Assembly (NCBI RefSeq): GCF_014698755.1
Contig: NZ_JACJTO010000023.1
Location: forward strand, 1 to 64,000
Source of the DNA: Aphanizomenon flos-aquae FACHB-1287
GTDB lineage: Bacteria > Cyanobacteriota > Cyanobacteriia > Cyanobacteriales > Nostocaceae
DNA: 64,000 bases
Reading direction: 5' to 3'
Below, piece after piece: positions 1 through 9,711 of the stretch (its first letter is position 1; each line of letters opens with the position of its first letter). Both the position numbers and the translations under genes were made by a program. Under the pieces are notes generated by a model, which made no database searches, had not been told where the DNA came from, and was given only the letters and a program-made list of their open reading frames with translations.

Positions 1-544
1 AAATCAGTTATGTTCATTGGATGGAAGATATTATGAAATGTTGACATTTTTACCCTTGATAATACTAGTATACTTAAATATGTAAAGTTTTGTAACGACA
101 TTCAACATTTCTGGATATTTACATGGTAGAAAATTTTGGTTAAATGAACATGGGTGTCACTCATATAGCAATTCAAGCTCAAAAAATACACCCCAACCCT
201 ACCCTTTCCAAAGTATAGGGAAAAGGTAATTTTGTACAGCGTTTTCCGCTCTTATGAGGTACAAAGTTAAATCATAAAACTCTTGTGGTGCGGGCCTCTT
301 GCCCGCTAGATATGTACCTCATAACACCAGTAAATGCCGTATCTCAGAAGAAAAAACTATGAAAGTTCAACCACGCTAAAATACTTATAAAACAAGCGTG
401 ATCATTCATTTTTAAGGTTAATAAATTACTGATGATTTTTCAGCTACCTTAAATAACGTTCCAGTAATTATGGCTTTTTTTACTAGAGAACCCATAAAAA
501 TAAAGCATAATTAACCTTTATAACCATTAACCAACAAAACCACC
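1..544. other. Intergenic region, window start
   Basis: No protein-like reading frame was recognised here. The stretch holds one copy of the dispersed palindromic-ended element (235-341), listed separately. The rest is AT-rich and probably includes the promoter of the gene starting at 545, but no convincing -10/-35 pair could be assigned. Confidence 0.6.
235..341 (-). repeat. Dispersed MITE-like element, copy 1
   Basis: About 107 bp that begins with TACAGCGTTTTCCGCTC and ends with a diverged inverse, ATGCCGTA. Its core (ACTCTTGTGGTGCGGGC) is the reverse complement of the core in the copies at 9471, 11587, 18625 and 42915. It has no coding capacity. The shared ends and core make it a member of one short non-autonomous repeat family. 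Confidence 0.7.
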
Positions 545-1540
545 ATGAACACACCACCCCTCCGCGTCGGAGTCCTGGGATTTGGCGGACTCGGACAAGC
601 AGCAGCAAAACTCCTGACCAGTAAACGGGAAATGATCCTTGTCGCCGTTGCAGATCAAAAAGGCTACGCATACTCCACAGAAGGATTAAACACTCAAGCT
701 TGTATTACCACATACCAAACCCAAGGAACAGTCGGTTATTTAGAACCAGTTGGGACCCTAAGCAATAACAGCATTCAAGATTTAATTCAAGCTACAGGTG
801 ACACTGTCAATGGTTATTTCCTAGCCCTACCCAACCTCCCCAACGATTTTATCCCCTCCGTCGCCAAAGAATTTATCAAAGCCGCTTGGAAAGGTGTCCT
901 AGTCGATGCCATAAAACGCACCAGTGCAGTAGAACAACTCCTGGCCATGAAAAACCAACTACAAGCCGCTGGTATTACCTACATGACCGGCTGTGGCGCA
1001 ACTCCTGGACTATTAACCGCCGCCGCCGCCTTAGCCGCCCAAAGTTACGCGGAAATTCACAATGTGGAAATTACCTTTGGTGTGGGAATTGCTAACTGGG
1101 AAGCCTACCGCGCCACCGTGCGGGAAGATATTGGCCACATACCTGGTTATAGTGTAGAAGCCGCTAAAGCCATGACTGACGCAGAGATAGAAGCATTATT
1201 AGATCAAACCAACGGCGTGTTAACCCTGAAAAACATGGAACACGCCGATGATATTATGTTAGAAATTGCCGGAATTTGTTCACGGGACAGAGTAACTGTA
1301 GGTGGTGTAGTTGATACCCGTAACCCTAAAAAGCCCCTGAGTACCAATGTAAAAGTGACAGGACGTACTTTTGAGGGTAAGATATCCACCCACACCTTTA
1401 CATTAGGCGATGAAACCAGCATGGCCGCCAACGTCTGTGGACCTGCCTTTGGTTATCTCAAAGCTGGTCAGGAATTACATCAACGCGGTATTTCGGGTTT
1501 ATTCACAGCAGCAGAAATCATGCCTAAGTTTGTAAAATAG
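545..1540 (+). CDS. Rossmann-fold oxidoreductase, saccharopine dehydrogenase-like
   Basis: A 331-residue soluble protein. The N-terminus [17 protein letters not shown] is a GxGxxG-type dinucleotide-binding motif at about residues 9-20, as in Gfo/Idh/MocA, DapB and saccharopine dehydrogenase-like proteins. A second glycine-rich segment ([15 protein letters not shown], about 148-162) follows, typical of the catalytic half of the saccharopine dehydrogenase-like group in cyanobacteria. The substrate cannot be read from the sequence. The ATG at 545 is the only sensible start and no strong Shine-Dalgarno precedes it. The TAG stop runs directly into a short GGTAATT repeat. The fold class is fairly sure; the exact function is not. 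Confidence 0.75.
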   Translation: MNTPPLRVGVLGFGGLGQAAAKLLTSKREMILVAVADQKGYAYSTEGLNTQACITTYQTQGTVGYLEPVGTLSNNSIQDLIQATGDTVNGYFLALPNLPNDFIPSVAKEFIKAAWKGVLVDAIKRTSAVEQLLAMKNQLQAAGITYMTGCGATPGLLTAAAALAAQSYAEIHNVEITFGVGIANWEAYRATVREDIGHIPGYSVEAAKAMTDAEIEALLDQTNGVLTLKNMEHADDIMLEIAGICSRDRVTVGGVVDTRNPKKPLSTNVKVTGRTFEGKISTHTFTLGDETSMAANVCGPAFGYLKAGQELHQRGISGLFTAAEIMPKFVK

Positions 1541-1559
1541 GTAATTGGTAATATAACAA

Positions 1560-1589
1560 TATACCCGACTTCTTTAAGGGTCGGGTATA
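1560..1589. terminator. Perfect inverted repeat after the oxidoreductase gene
   Basis: TATACCCGAC and GTCGGGTATA form a perfect 10-bp stem around a 10-base loop, 20 bases after the stop codon at 1540. There is no T-run, so this is either a factor-assisted terminator or 3'-end stabiliser, or a small palindromic repeat. It could serve the converging short frame at 1593-1769 as well. Confidence 0.5.
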
Positions 1590-1592
1590 CTT

Positions 1593-1769
1593 CTAAAAGT
1601 ACCCAATTTCTTCTCGCAAAACTCCATTAATTGCTTCTGCTGTAGCTGTTGAAATTAGCTGATAAATAAATCTTATGATTGCTACTGACATAAACCCTAT
1701 TAGCACCGTCAATAATGCTACTAAGTGATAAAAGTTTATATCCCCCCGTAACCCGTAAAAAATGGCAAA
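1593..1769 (-). CDS. Possible small membrane protein or gene remnant, no normal start codon
   Basis: An open frame of 58 codons ending in TAG at 1593-1595 (minus strand). It reads like a real protein: a hydrophilic lead (FYGLRGDINFYH), one hydrophobic membrane-type stretch (LVALLTVLIGFMSVAII) and an amphipathic tail (FIYQLISTATAEAINGV, then LREEIGYF). There is an in-frame TAA just upstream at 1770-1772 and no ATG near the beginning. The only start codons are internal (TTG, GTG, ATG). It is therefore either a gene with a non-canonical start or the 3' remnant of a longer gene. I do not recognise a family. The protein-like composition is seen directly; coding status is inferred. Confidence 0.4.
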   Translation of the reverse strand, partial: FAIFYGLRGDINFYHLVALLTVLIGFMSVAIIRFIYQLISTATAEAINGVLREEIGYF

Positions 1770-2067
1770 TTAAGAAAATTAAGCTAATTTTAAATTATTG
1801 ATATCCTACTATCTTTAACAACAGTGATCTTGTACCACTGCTAGATAAGTTAAAGATGGAAATAACCAGTAATTAACTCTTAAAGGTGGCTTCTAGCATT
1901 CTCATGGATGATCATTTTACCTGAAGTTAAGAAAATTTCCACCCCTGCTGGTCAGTTTGTGTAAGTATACAATCACTACTTAGGCGAGATATTTCATCTT
2001 GACATTTCACAAAAATTAACTCAACTTGACTATTTAGCTGGATAGCTATTATTTATTTTAAATTTCC

Positions 2068-4677
2068 ATGTCAACTCTCGTTATCGTTGAATCTCCCACA
2101 AAAGCTCGCACTATTCGCAACTACCTACCAAATGACTATCGGGTAGAAGCTTCTATGGGTCATGTTCGTGACCTTCCCCAGTCGGCCAGCGAAATTCCCG
2201 CGGCCGTCAAAGGAGAAAAATGGGCGCAGCTTGGGGTAAATGTAGAAGCTGATTTTGAACCGATTTATGTAGTTCCCAAAGACAAAAAGAAAATTGTTAC
2301 CCAGCTTAAAGAAGCTCTCAAGGGCGTAAGTGAACTGATTCTGGCTACTGACGAAGACCGGGAAGGAGAAAGTATTAGTTGGCATTTATACCAATTACTT
2401 AAGCCTAAAGTGCCGACAAAGCGCATGGTATTCCATGAAATTACTAAGGAAGCTATTCAAAAAGCTTTGAAGGACTGTCGTAATATTGATGAGCAGTTAG
2501 TTCGCGCTCAAGAAACCCGACGCATTTTAGACCGATTAGTAGGATATACCCTATCTCCGCTGCTATGGAAAAAAATTGCTTGGGGACTATCCGCTGGTAG
2601 AGTACAATCTGTAGCAGTACGCTTATTAGTAACTAAGGAACGACAACGGCGAGCTTTTCATGAAGGCACCTATTGGGATTTAAAAGCCAGTCTAGAACAT
2701 GAAAAAAGTCCATTTAGCGCGGTTCTGGTGACTCTTGGCGGTACGAAAGTTGCCACAGGCAGCGATTTTGACCCCACGACTGGCAGAATTACCGCAGGTC
2801 GCAATGTCGTCTTGCTCAATGAAGAAGAAGCGGAAGCCCTAAAAGCCCGCTTAGAAGGGAAAACTTGGACAGTGACGGATATGGAAGAACGTCCTGTAAT
2901 TCGCAAACCAGCACCACCATTTACAACTTCTACATTACAACAAGAATCTAACCGCAAATTGCGTTTATCAGCACGGGATACGATGCGAGTCGCTCAGAAT
3001 TTGTATGAGCAAGGCTATATTACCTATATGCGAACCGATTCCGTACATTTATCTGACCAAGCGATATCCGCCGCTCGCGCTTGTGTAGAACAAAAATACG
3101 GTAAACAATATCTGAGTCCCCAACCTAGACAATACACAACTAAATCTAAGGGTGCACAAGAAGCTCATGAAGCGATTCGTCCCGCTGGTAGCAGTTTTCG
3201 TACCCCCCAAGAAACCGGTTTAGCTGGACGGGAATTTTCTGTATATGATTTGATTTGGAAACGCACCGTCGCCTCACAGATGGCTGATTCTCGTCAAACT
3301 CAAGTTACTGTGCAAATCCAAGTAGAAGAAGCTGGCTTTCGTTCTTCTGGTAAACGCATAGACTTTCCTGGCTACCTTCGCGCCTACGTCGAAGGTTCGG
3401 ATGATCCTGATGCTGCTTTAGAAGATCAAGAAGTAATTCTACCTAATTTAAAAGTTGGTGATCATCCTCAATGCAACGAACTGGAAGCAGTCGGCCACGA
3501 AACCCAACCTCCCGCCCGTTATACTGAAGCAACTTTAGTGAAAACCTTAGAAAGTGAAGGTATTGGTCGTCCTAGTACCTACGCCAGCATTATTGGGACA
3601 ATCATTGATAAAGATTACGCCCAATTGGTGAATAATGCCTTAATTCCCACTTTCACGGCTTTTGCTGTCACTGATTTACTGGAAAAACATTTTCCAGATA
3701 TTGTTGACCCTAGTTTTACCTCTAAAATGGAGCAAACCTTAGATGAAATTTCCACAGGTGAAGCTCAATGGCTACCATACCTAAAGAAATTTTATCTTGG
3801 TGAACAAGGTCTAGAAACTTTGGTGCGAGAACAAGAAACCGAAATTGATGCTACCAAGGCTAGAACTGTAGAATTAGAAAATTTAGATGCTAAAGTCCGA
3901 ATTGGTAAATATGGTCCTTACATTGAAGTTACCAATGGTGAAGAAGTAATTACCGCTTCTATCCCCAAAAACCTCACCCCGGCTGACCTTAACCCTAAAC
4001 AGGTGGAAATTCTCCTCAAACAAAAAACCGTAGGACCAGACCAACTTGGTCGCCACCCGGAAACTGGAGAACCAATTTATATTAAACTGGGTACTTATGG
4101 TCCCTACGTTCAATTAGGGGATAAAACTGAGGAAAATCCTAAACCCAAACAAGCTTCTTTACTCAAAGGTGTAACCCCGGAAACTCTCACTCTAGAAATG
4201 GCTGTGGGTTTATTGTCTCTACCCCGTGCTTTGGGAACTCACCCGGAAACTGGAGGTAAAGTCCAAGCTAGTTTGGGACGATTTGGCCCCTATGTAGTCC
4301 ATGACCAAGGGAAAGAAGGAAAAGACTACCGTTCTCTAAAATCTACGGATGATGTCTTGACAATTTCCCTAAATCGTGCTCTAGAATTATTGGCAGAACC
4401 GAAAAAAGGACGTACAGCCAGCAAAAGTAAGTCAAAGGAAGCTTTGCGGGAGTTGGGTCTACATCCAGAAGATGATTCGCCAATTAATATCTATGATGGT
4501 CCCTATGGTCCTTACATTAAACATGGGAAAACTAATGCCAGTATTCCTGAAGGTGAAACGGTAGAAAATATAACTTTGTCTACGGCTATTGAATTACTCT
4601 CCGCTAAAATATCTACAAAATCTCCACGCAAAACAACTAAGTCAACAACTACTAGAGGGAAAAAGAAAGACCCATAA
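2068..4677 (+). CDS. topA: DNA topoisomerase I (type IA)
   Basis: An 869-residue enzyme that relaxes negative supercoils by cutting one DNA strand through a 5'-phosphotyrosine link. The TOPRIM domain starts at the first residue ([19 protein letters not shown]) and carries the metal-binding DxDxE in ATDEDREGE at about 92-100. The active-site tyrosine is Tyr320 in [23 protein letters not shown] and [10 protein letters not shown] are typical type IA motifs. The C-terminal third lacks zinc-finger cysteines and instead has repeated GxYGPY units (for example [24 protein letters not shown]), the usual cyanobacterial tail type. The tail ends in a lysine- and threonine-rich segment. The ATG at 2068 gives the expected N-terminus. 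Confidence 0.98.
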   Translation: MSTLVIVESPTKARTIRNYLPNDYRVEASMGHVRDLPQSASEIPAAVKGEKWAQLGVNVEADFEPIYVVPKDKKKIVTQLKEALKGVSELILATDEDREGESISWHLYQLLKPKVPTKRMVFHEITKEAIQKALKDCRNIDEQLVRAQETRRILDRLVGYTLSPLLWKKIAWGLSAGRVQSVAVRLLVTKERQRRAFHEGTYWDLKASLEHEKSPFSAVLVTLGGTKVATGSDFDPTTGRITAGRNVVLLNEEEAEALKARLEGKTWTVTDMEERPVIRKPAPPFTTSTLQQESNRKLRLSARDTMRVAQNLYEQGYITYMRTDSVHLSDQAISAARACVEQKYGKQYLSPQPRQYTTKSKGAQEAHEAIRPAGSSFRTPQETGLAGREFSVYDLIWKRTVASQMADSRQTQVTVQIQVEEAGFRSSGKRIDFPGYLRAYVEGSDDPDAALEDQEVILPNLKVGDHPQCNELEAVGHETQPPARYTEATLVKTLESEGIGRPSTYASIIGTIIDKDYAQLVNNALIPTFTAFAVTDLLEKHFPDIVDPSFTSKMEQTLDEISTGEAQWLPYLKKFYLGEQGLETLVREQETEIDATKARTVELENLDAKVRIGKYGPYIEVTNGEEVITASIPKNLTPADLNPKQVEILLKQKTVGPDQLGRHPETGEPIYIKLGTYGPYVQLGDKTEENPKPKQASLLKGVTPETLTLEMAVGLLSLPRALGTHPETGGKVQASLGRFGPYVVHDQGKEGKDYRSLKSTDDVLTISLNRALELLAEPKKGRTASKSKSKEALRELGLHPEDDSPINIYDGPYGPYIKHGKTNASIPEGETVENITLSTAIELLSAKISTKSPRKTTKSTTTRGKKKDP

Positions 4678-4951
4678 ACCTAGATTTGGGGGAGTAGGGA
4701 AAAATTTTTTTTCTTCCTTCTTCCTGCTTCTCACTCGGTAATTTATTTCCCTATCACTAATTACCCATTACTAATTGTGAATGTGATAATGTAAGAAGTG
4801 AGGGAAAACACAAAACTAAAATTTCCTTGTAGTTCATACCAGACTTATGGAAATGTGTCAACCTTTTTAAGGGCTAAAGGTGCAATCATACACCAGTTTC
4901 TGCGACCCGGTTAAATAAAATTGAGGTACTATCCCAGGAGCGGTCAGTTTA

Positions 4952-5092
4952 ATGGATTATATAGAAAAGGTACTGGAAAAGCTAAAGGAATTAGCTCGGA
5001 AGTTGATTGATAGTCTGCTAGGACCAGAGGTGGAATCAGAACCGGAACTGATTCCAATTCCGGTACATGAGCGTTCTACACGTCGACGCTAA
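4952..5092 (+). CDS. Small 46-residue protein upstream of aroQ
   Basis: ATG at 4952, TAA at 5090-5092. The predicted protein begins with an amphipathic helix ([19 protein letters not shown]), continues with an acidic, proline-rich segment ([17 protein letters not shown]) and ends in a basic tail (RSTRRR). CAGGAG lies about 15 bases upstream of the ATG, rather far for a Shine-Dalgarno. Its 3' end overlaps the first ATG of the aroQ frame by 26 bases in another frame, which suggests translational coupling or that aroQ starts later. The even charge distribution and good helix argue for coding; the family is not recognised. Confidence 0.5.
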   Translation: MDYIEKVLEKLKELARKLIDSLLGPEVESEPELIPIPVHERSTRRR

Positions 5093-5561
5093 AATTCTCG
5101 GAGTGTGGGGGTTGAATTTGTCAGCTTTAAGTATTCTTGTACTGCATGGTCCAAACCTAAATTTGCTAGGACTCAGAGAACCTGGAATTTATGGTTCTTT
5201 AACAATGTCTGAAATTAATCGCTTGTTAGAGTCCAAAGCTATGGAACTACAGGTAAATATATTACCCATGCAGTCAAATCATGAGGGGTTTTTAGTAGAT
5301 GCTATTCATGGGTCTTTAGGAAAACATCAGGGGATTGTCATTAATGCTGGAGCTTATACTCATACTAGTGTAGCTCTGCGAGATGCGATCGCTGCTGTTG
5401 ATTTACCTACTGTTGAAGTACATCTAAGTAATATTTATCGTCGGGAAGATTTCCGCCATCATTCTTATATCGCACCAGTGGTAATTGGTCAAATTAGTGG
5501 TTTTGGCTCTCAAAGCTATTTGTTAGGCTTGGAAGCACTGGTGTACTATTTAAGGCAATAG
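5067..5561 (+). CDS. aroQ: Type II 3-dehydroquinate dehydratase
   Basis: Converts 3-dehydroquinate to 3-dehydroshikimate in the shikimate pathway. The family signature [13 protein letters not shown] is followed by REPGIYG, containing the catalytic tyrosine. [16 protein letters not shown] and [12 protein letters not shown] supply the substrate-binding Asn and His, and FRHHSYIA follows. Family members usually begin a few residues before SILVLHGPN, so the first 17-20 residues from the ATG at 5067 may be untranslated. GTG at 5103 and TTG at 5112 or 5118 are alternatives, the last two with a run of five G (5107-5111) close upstream. The TAG stop forms the first base of a heptamer array. Confidence 0.95.
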   Translation: MSVLHVDAKILGVWGLNLSALSILVLHGPNLNLLGLREPGIYGSLTMSEINRLLESKAMELQVNILPMQSNHEGFLVDAIHGSLGKHQGIVINAGAYTHTSVALRDAIAAVDLPTVEVHLSNIYRREDFRHHSYIAPVVIGQISGFGSQSYLLGLEALVYYLRQ

Positions 5562-5651
5562 GTAATGGGTAATGGGTAATTGGTAATGGGTAATTGGTAA
5601 TGGGTAATTGGTAATGGGTAATGGGTAATGGGTAATTGGTAATGGGTAATG
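5561..5651 (+). repeat. Heptamer tandem array (GGTAATG/GGTAATT)
   Basis: Thirteen consecutive 7-base units, alternating GGTAATG and GGTAATT, starting at the last base of the aroQ stop codon. This matches the short tandemly repeated repetitive (STRR) sequences known from filamentous cyanobacteria. Confidence 0.9.
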
Positions 5652-5657
5652 GTAATA

Positions 5658-5732
5658 ACAACTGACCACTAACAACTGACCACTGACCACTGACAACTAA
5701 CAACTGACCACTAACAACTGACCACTGACAAC
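5658..5732 (+). repeat. Second heptamer-type array (ACTGACC/ACTAACA)
   Basis: Irregular tandem units such as CAACTGAC, CACTGAC and CAACTAAC fill the rest of the aroQ downstream spacer, up to about 15 bases before the next start codon. The same family appears near 16790-16850, 18762-18807 and 35525-35575. Confidence 0.85.
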
Positions 5733-5747
5733 TAACCTATTAAAATT

Positions 5748-6653
5748 ATGCGTTATTCTCTCATTAATCGGGTTAGAGGGGCTTTTTTGGGAGCTTTTTT
5801 AGGAGAGAGTTTATCTAACCCGAAGAGTTTTGCTTTGGGTAGAATTGCGGTTTTGGGGACAGAAAGTTTAATTAGTTTAGGTAAGTTAGATGTGGATGAT
5901 TGGTTAAAACGACAACAACAAACAGGTATTAAATTAGAAACAAATATTGATTCCTGGGGACAAATAATTCTCGCTACATTACCAGTAGTGATTTTTTTCC
6001 ATGAAAATCCTCCAAAGATGGCAGAAAATATCCTAAAATTGCAACAAATATTTAACTGGCAACATGAGTCAGTCATAAAAGATGCTAGTTTGATTATAGG
6101 ATATGCGATCGCTCAGTCCCTAAATGAGAAACTTAACCCCCGGACACTAATTTCCGAAATCGTGAGTTTTTTAGATCAAACATCAAATCCTTCATCTTCT
6201 ATACCACAACAATTGATAAAAGTCAATGATTTGTTACAAACTGTTACAGGACTAGAAACAGCACAAAGGGAACTAACCAGTCCAGAAAAATTGATTAGCA
6301 ATATTAGTTTAGCTTTCTACTGCTTTTTGAGTACCTTAGAAGACTTTTCTCTTACCGTATTACGAGCTAATCAAAATCACGAATTTGCTAATCAAAATAT
6401 TACAGGTGCAATTGCTGGAACATTATCAGGTACATATAATAGTATAGTGAGTATACCTGTAAATTGGCAAATTTCCCCCTCAGTCACCAACTCTCCTGTA
6501 TGGGGACTTGAGAATTTTGCCCAGATGTTAAAATTAACCGATACAATGATGGCGGTGTGGTCTGGAGTTTATAACTGTGGTGATAATTTTGGTGAATGTG
6601 TAGAAACAGGATATACTGTTTTTGCGGCTCCTCATATTATCCGTAGACGTTGA
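5748..6653 (+). CDS. ADP-ribosylglycohydrolase-like protein, probably inactive
   Basis: A 301-residue protein. The start (RVRGAFLGAFLGESLSN) resembles the GAxxGxxxGD opening of the ADP-ribosylglycohydrolase (DraG/ARH) family, and GAIAGTLSGTYNSIVSIP (about 222-239) resembles the family's later GAxxGAxxG helix followed by an Ile-Pro segment. The metal-binding aspartates expected in an active enzyme (GD after the first motif and a DDT-type motif) are not seen, so the protein may only keep the fold. It starts directly after a repeat array that separates it from aroQ. The family assignment rests on weak motifs. Confidence 0.5.
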   Translation: MRYSLINRVRGAFLGAFLGESLSNPKSFALGRIAVLGTESLISLGKLDVDDWLKRQQQTGIKLETNIDSWGQIILATLPVVIFFHENPPKMAENILKLQQIFNWQHESVIKDASLIIGYAIAQSLNEKLNPRTLISEIVSFLDQTSNPSSSIPQQLIKVNDLLQTVTGLETAQRELTSPEKLISNISLAFYCFLSTLEDFSLTVLRANQNHEFANQNITGAIAGTLSGTYNSIVSIPVNWQISPSVTNSPVWGLENFAQMLKLTDTMMAVWSGVYNCGDNFGECVETGYTVFAAPHIIRRR

Positions 6654-6838
6654 GTTAATTTAATTTTTGTGAATTATGAAGTTAATTATCTAATAAACTT
6701 GGAGACTTTCGTATTTAGCCCTGCTGAGGGTCAAGTACGAACCGCTATTCCTCCCTAAGTTATTAAACAACTTCGGTCGTGTTCGCAGTAGCGTACCGGA
6801 GGTATCAGCCATATTTGGGGTATTTCGCGGCAGAAAAG

Positions 6839-9469
6839 ATGAAAACGCAGCAATTTTTCCAGTCCTTGAGTCAACATTTAAGGCAATGGCAACAAAAGTA
6901 TAAAGTGCTATTCCGTGAAGGAAAGCATTCAAGTAAACTGCATGGGAATTTTTTGAGGAATCTACCTCTATATTTATCAGCAAAGAGTCATCAAGGCAAA
7001 CAAGGTAAACAAAGACAGACTCAACAATCAACTGCTAAATTAGTGAGGAAAACTGGTAGCATTGATAAATTTATTTTTAGATGGGTGCATCAAAAACGCT
7101 CGTCAATAGTTTTGGTATTGGCAATATTATCATTAACAAGTATAGTAGGTCATGATTTATATAATCAACCAAGAGTGAAAGTTGATAGTATTGCTTTACA
7201 AACATTTGTTGCTCCACATACAGATAATATTGAAGATAGGCAAGAGACAGAACAAAAACGAAAAGATTTTATAGATAAGTATGTGCCGGTTTTGATGACT
7301 GATAACCAAATAAATCAGCAAATCAATGATCAATTGGCAGAAATTTTAGATACGGGTGATCAAGTGCGGGGAATAGTTGGTGTTTTTCCGTTTTTTGATA
7401 GTTCAGTTTTATCTATTTCTACTCAACGTTATCTACGGACTTTTCCTGAATCAGAATGGCAAAAGTTAAAAGGGATTTTAGAAAATAATAGAAAGCAAAA
7501 TTTAAGACAAAAAAATTCAAAATTTTTGTTGCCTTCGCAAATTTCCAGTAATGGTAAATCAATATCTAATTCATCAAGTTTTCCGGGTTTACCATTTTCT
7601 CGAACTTCTTCTGATGATGAAAACCATGGTAATGAAGCTACTTTTATTCAAGCGTTGTCAGAACTGCAAACTTATCAATTTTCTGCACCAGAACCTGATT
7701 TCTCGAAGCTGATTACCCAAATATCGAAAGTTAGAGAAGGATATAATCTAGCTATTGATAAAGCCTTGCAAATAGAAACCGGGCAAGTCAAAAAACCTCA
7801 CACAGCACCTATTATTTTAGAGTTAACTGATAATGATTGGGTGAAAACACAGGTGGGAATTCGTAAAATTGCCGAGCGGATTCTTGCCCAGGGTATACCT
7901 GTTGGCTTGCCCAAAACTATTTTGAAGAATGCGGTTAGTTTGCAAGTAGAATTATCTGTACCTAGTGAAGCTGAACCATTAGCAAAAAATTTATTATTAG
8001 CGGTATTACAACCAAATCTTAAACAAGATGAGGCAGAAACTAAACAAAAAGCTGAACTGGTAGCTAAGACAATACCATCTGTAATTGTACCGATGAAAAA
8101 AGGTGAGGTAATTGTCAAAAAAGGCGAAAAGATTACAAACAGAAAATTTCAGATATTAGAACATTATCGCTTAATTGTCCGCCAAATAAATTGGATGGGT
8201 TTAACAATTGTAGCAGTGGTTGTGACTCTAGGAGTTTGGGTTTTTGCGTGGTTAGAAAGAAAAAGTCATAACTATTTGCGACAACGCGATCGCTTGTTAG
8301 TTTTACTACTTACCCTGACTGTTCCCGGAGTATTAGCCATGGGTTTACCCTATACTACTTGGAGTGCTATTGGTTTATTATTAGGCAGTTTCTATGGACC
8401 AACTGTAGGTATGACTGTGGTGGGGCTGTTGTCGCTAATATTACCAGTTACTACAAGTATAAATATTCTTGTATTACTGTCTGGGGCTGTGGGAGGGATA
8501 TTAAGTAGTTATGTAGCGCATAGATTGCGATCGCGGGAAGAATTGGCATTATTAGGTATTATCACGGCCTTAACCCAAGGGACTGTATTCTTATTATTAA
8601 AAATCCTCACTGGTGGGGTATTTGGTTCAGGTTGGTATATCATCCAAGAAGCTGGTTTATTTGCGATATCTGGGCTGTCTTGGAGTGTTGTGGCTTTGGG
8701 TTTAAGTCCTTATTTAGAAACGCTGTTTGATGTAATTACCCCCATCCGTTTGGCAGAATTAGCTAACCCCAACCGTCCATTATTAAAACGACTGGCTACG
8801 GAAACTCCAGGAACTTTTCAACATACCTTATTAGTGGCAACTCTAGCTGAGGCTGCAGCTAAAGAATTGGGCTGTAATGTGGAATTAGTGAGGGCTGGAA
8901 CGCTGTATCATGATATTGGCAAGATGCACGATCCTTTAGGATTTATAGAAAATCAAATCGGCAGTCCCAATAAACATGAAACAGAAATTAAAGATCCTTG
9001 GAAAAGTGCCGCATTGATTAAAAAGCACGTTACCGAAGGGTTAGTTATGGCCAAAAAACATAGTTTACCAACGGCAATTCAGGCTTTTATTCCCGAACAT
9101 CAAGGAACAATGGCGATCGCCTATTTTTATCATCAAGCCCAACAAATAGCCCAAGAAAATCCGCAGATCATTGTCGATAAAGCCGATTTTTGTTATGATG
9201 GACCCATACCCCAATCACGGGAAACAGGTATTGTTATGTTGGCAGATTCTTGTGAAGCTGCATTACGTAGTCTCAAAGATGCAACCCCAGAAAAAGCATT
9301 AAATATGCTCAATAATATTTTGCGGGCAAAATGGCAAGATGATCAATTAATAGATTCAGGTTTGACAAGGGCCGAAATGCCAAAAATTGCTCGAATCTTT
9401 GTGGATGTTTGGCAACAATTTCATCATAAACGCATTGCTTATCCTAAAGCAAAAGCTGGTAATTCGTAA
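6839..9469 (+). CDS. 7TM-HD family phosphohydrolase (PgpH/YqfF type)
   Basis: About 876 residues from the ATG at 6839; an upstream in-frame GTG at 6779 would add 20. The order is: basic cytoplasmic lead, one membrane segment (SSIVLVLAILSLTSIVG), a large extracytoplasmic 7TMR-HDED-type domain, a block of about seven membrane helices starting at INWMGLTIVAVVV, and a cytoplasmic HD domain with TFQHTLLVATLAEAAA, LYHDIGKMHDP and IPEHQGT carrying the metal-ligand His and Asp residues. Related proteins (Listeria PgpH) hydrolyse cyclic di-AMP. That role is plausible here but inferred. The downstream spacer holds a MITE-like copy. Confidence 0.9.
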   Translation: MKTQQFFQSLSQHLRQWQQKYKVLFREGKHSSKLHGNFLRNLPLYLSAKSHQGKQGKQRQTQQSTAKLVRKTGSIDKFIFRWVHQKRSSIVLVLAILSLTSIVGHDLYNQPRVKVDSIALQTFVAPHTDNIEDRQETEQKRKDFIDKYVPVLMTDNQINQQINDQLAEILDTGDQVRGIVGVFPFFDSSVLSISTQRYLRTFPESEWQKLKGILENNRKQNLRQKNSKFLLPSQISSNGKSISNSSSFPGLPFSRTSSDDENHGNEATFIQALSELQTYQFSAPEPDFSKLITQISKVREGYNLAIDKALQIETGQVKKPHTAPIILELTDNDWVKTQVGIRKIAERILAQGIPVGLPKTILKNAVSLQVELSVPSEAEPLAKNLLLAVLQPNLKQDEAETKQKAELVAKTIPSVIVPMKKGEVIVKKGEKITNRKFQILEHYRLIVRQINWMGLTIVAVVVTLGVWVFAWLERKSHNYLRQRDRLLVLLLTLTVPGVLAMGLPYTTWSAIGLLLGSFYGPTVGMTVVGLLSLILPVTTSINILVLLSGAVGGILSSYVAHRLRSREELALLGIITALTQGTVFLLLKILTGGVFGSGWYIIQEAGLFAISGLSWSVVALGLSPYLETLFDVITPIRLAELANPNRPLLKRLATETPGTFQHTLLVATLAEAAAKELGCNVELVRAGTLYHDIGKMHDPLGFIENQIGSPNKHETEIKDPWKSAALIKKHVTEGLVMAKKHSLPTAIQAFIPEHQGTMAIAYFYHQAQQIAQENPQIIVDKADFCYDGPIPQSRETGIVMLADSCEAALRSLKDATPEKALNMLNNILRAKWQDDQLIDSGLTRAEMPKIARIFVDVWQQFHHKRIAYPKAKAGNS

Positions 9470-9470
9470 T

Positions 9471-9577
9471 TACAGCACATTCTGCTTGACCGAAATACAC
9501 CATCAGCGGGCAAGAGACCCGCACCACAAGAGTTTTATTATTAATATCTGTACTTTATAACACCGGGAACTGCTGTA
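9471..9577 (+). repeat. Dispersed MITE-like element, copy 2
   Basis: Starts TACAGCACATTCTGC just after the stop of the HD protein and ends GGGAACTGCTGTA. It contains the shared core CGCACCACAAGAGTTTT. Terminal inverted bases TACAGCA/TGCTGTA match those of the other copies. Confidence 0.75.
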
Positions 9578-9611
9578 AGATGAAGCTACATGAGAACTTT
9601 AGGAATAATTG

Positions 9612-9643
9612 AACGCCGATGAACGCCGATGAACGCCGATGCA
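9612..9643 (+). repeat. Tandem decamer GAACGCCGAT x3
   Basis: Three consecutive copies of GAACGCCGAT followed by GCAGATGAAT, about 70 bases before the first VWA gene. It looks like a fragment of a common cyanobacterial intergenic repeat; no regulatory role can be assigned. Confidence 0.7.
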
Positions 9644-9711
9644 GATGAATTGTATGCTATATTCATACTTAATGGTTAAACTAGAGATAGAAAAATCACA
9701 ATAGGACGATT

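Noticed and set aside
5561-5732. Possible CRISPR-like array
   Set aside because: The repeats are 7-base units directly abutting each other with no spacers, so they are heptamer STRR arrays. The 61-bp REP and 33-bp arrays were rejected as CRISPR for the same lack of unique spacers.
6779-6838. GTG at 6779 as start of the 7TM-HD gene
   Set aside because: The extra 20 residues have no family resemblance and no good ribosome site; ATG 6839 gives the basic cytoplasmic lead expected before the first membrane helix.
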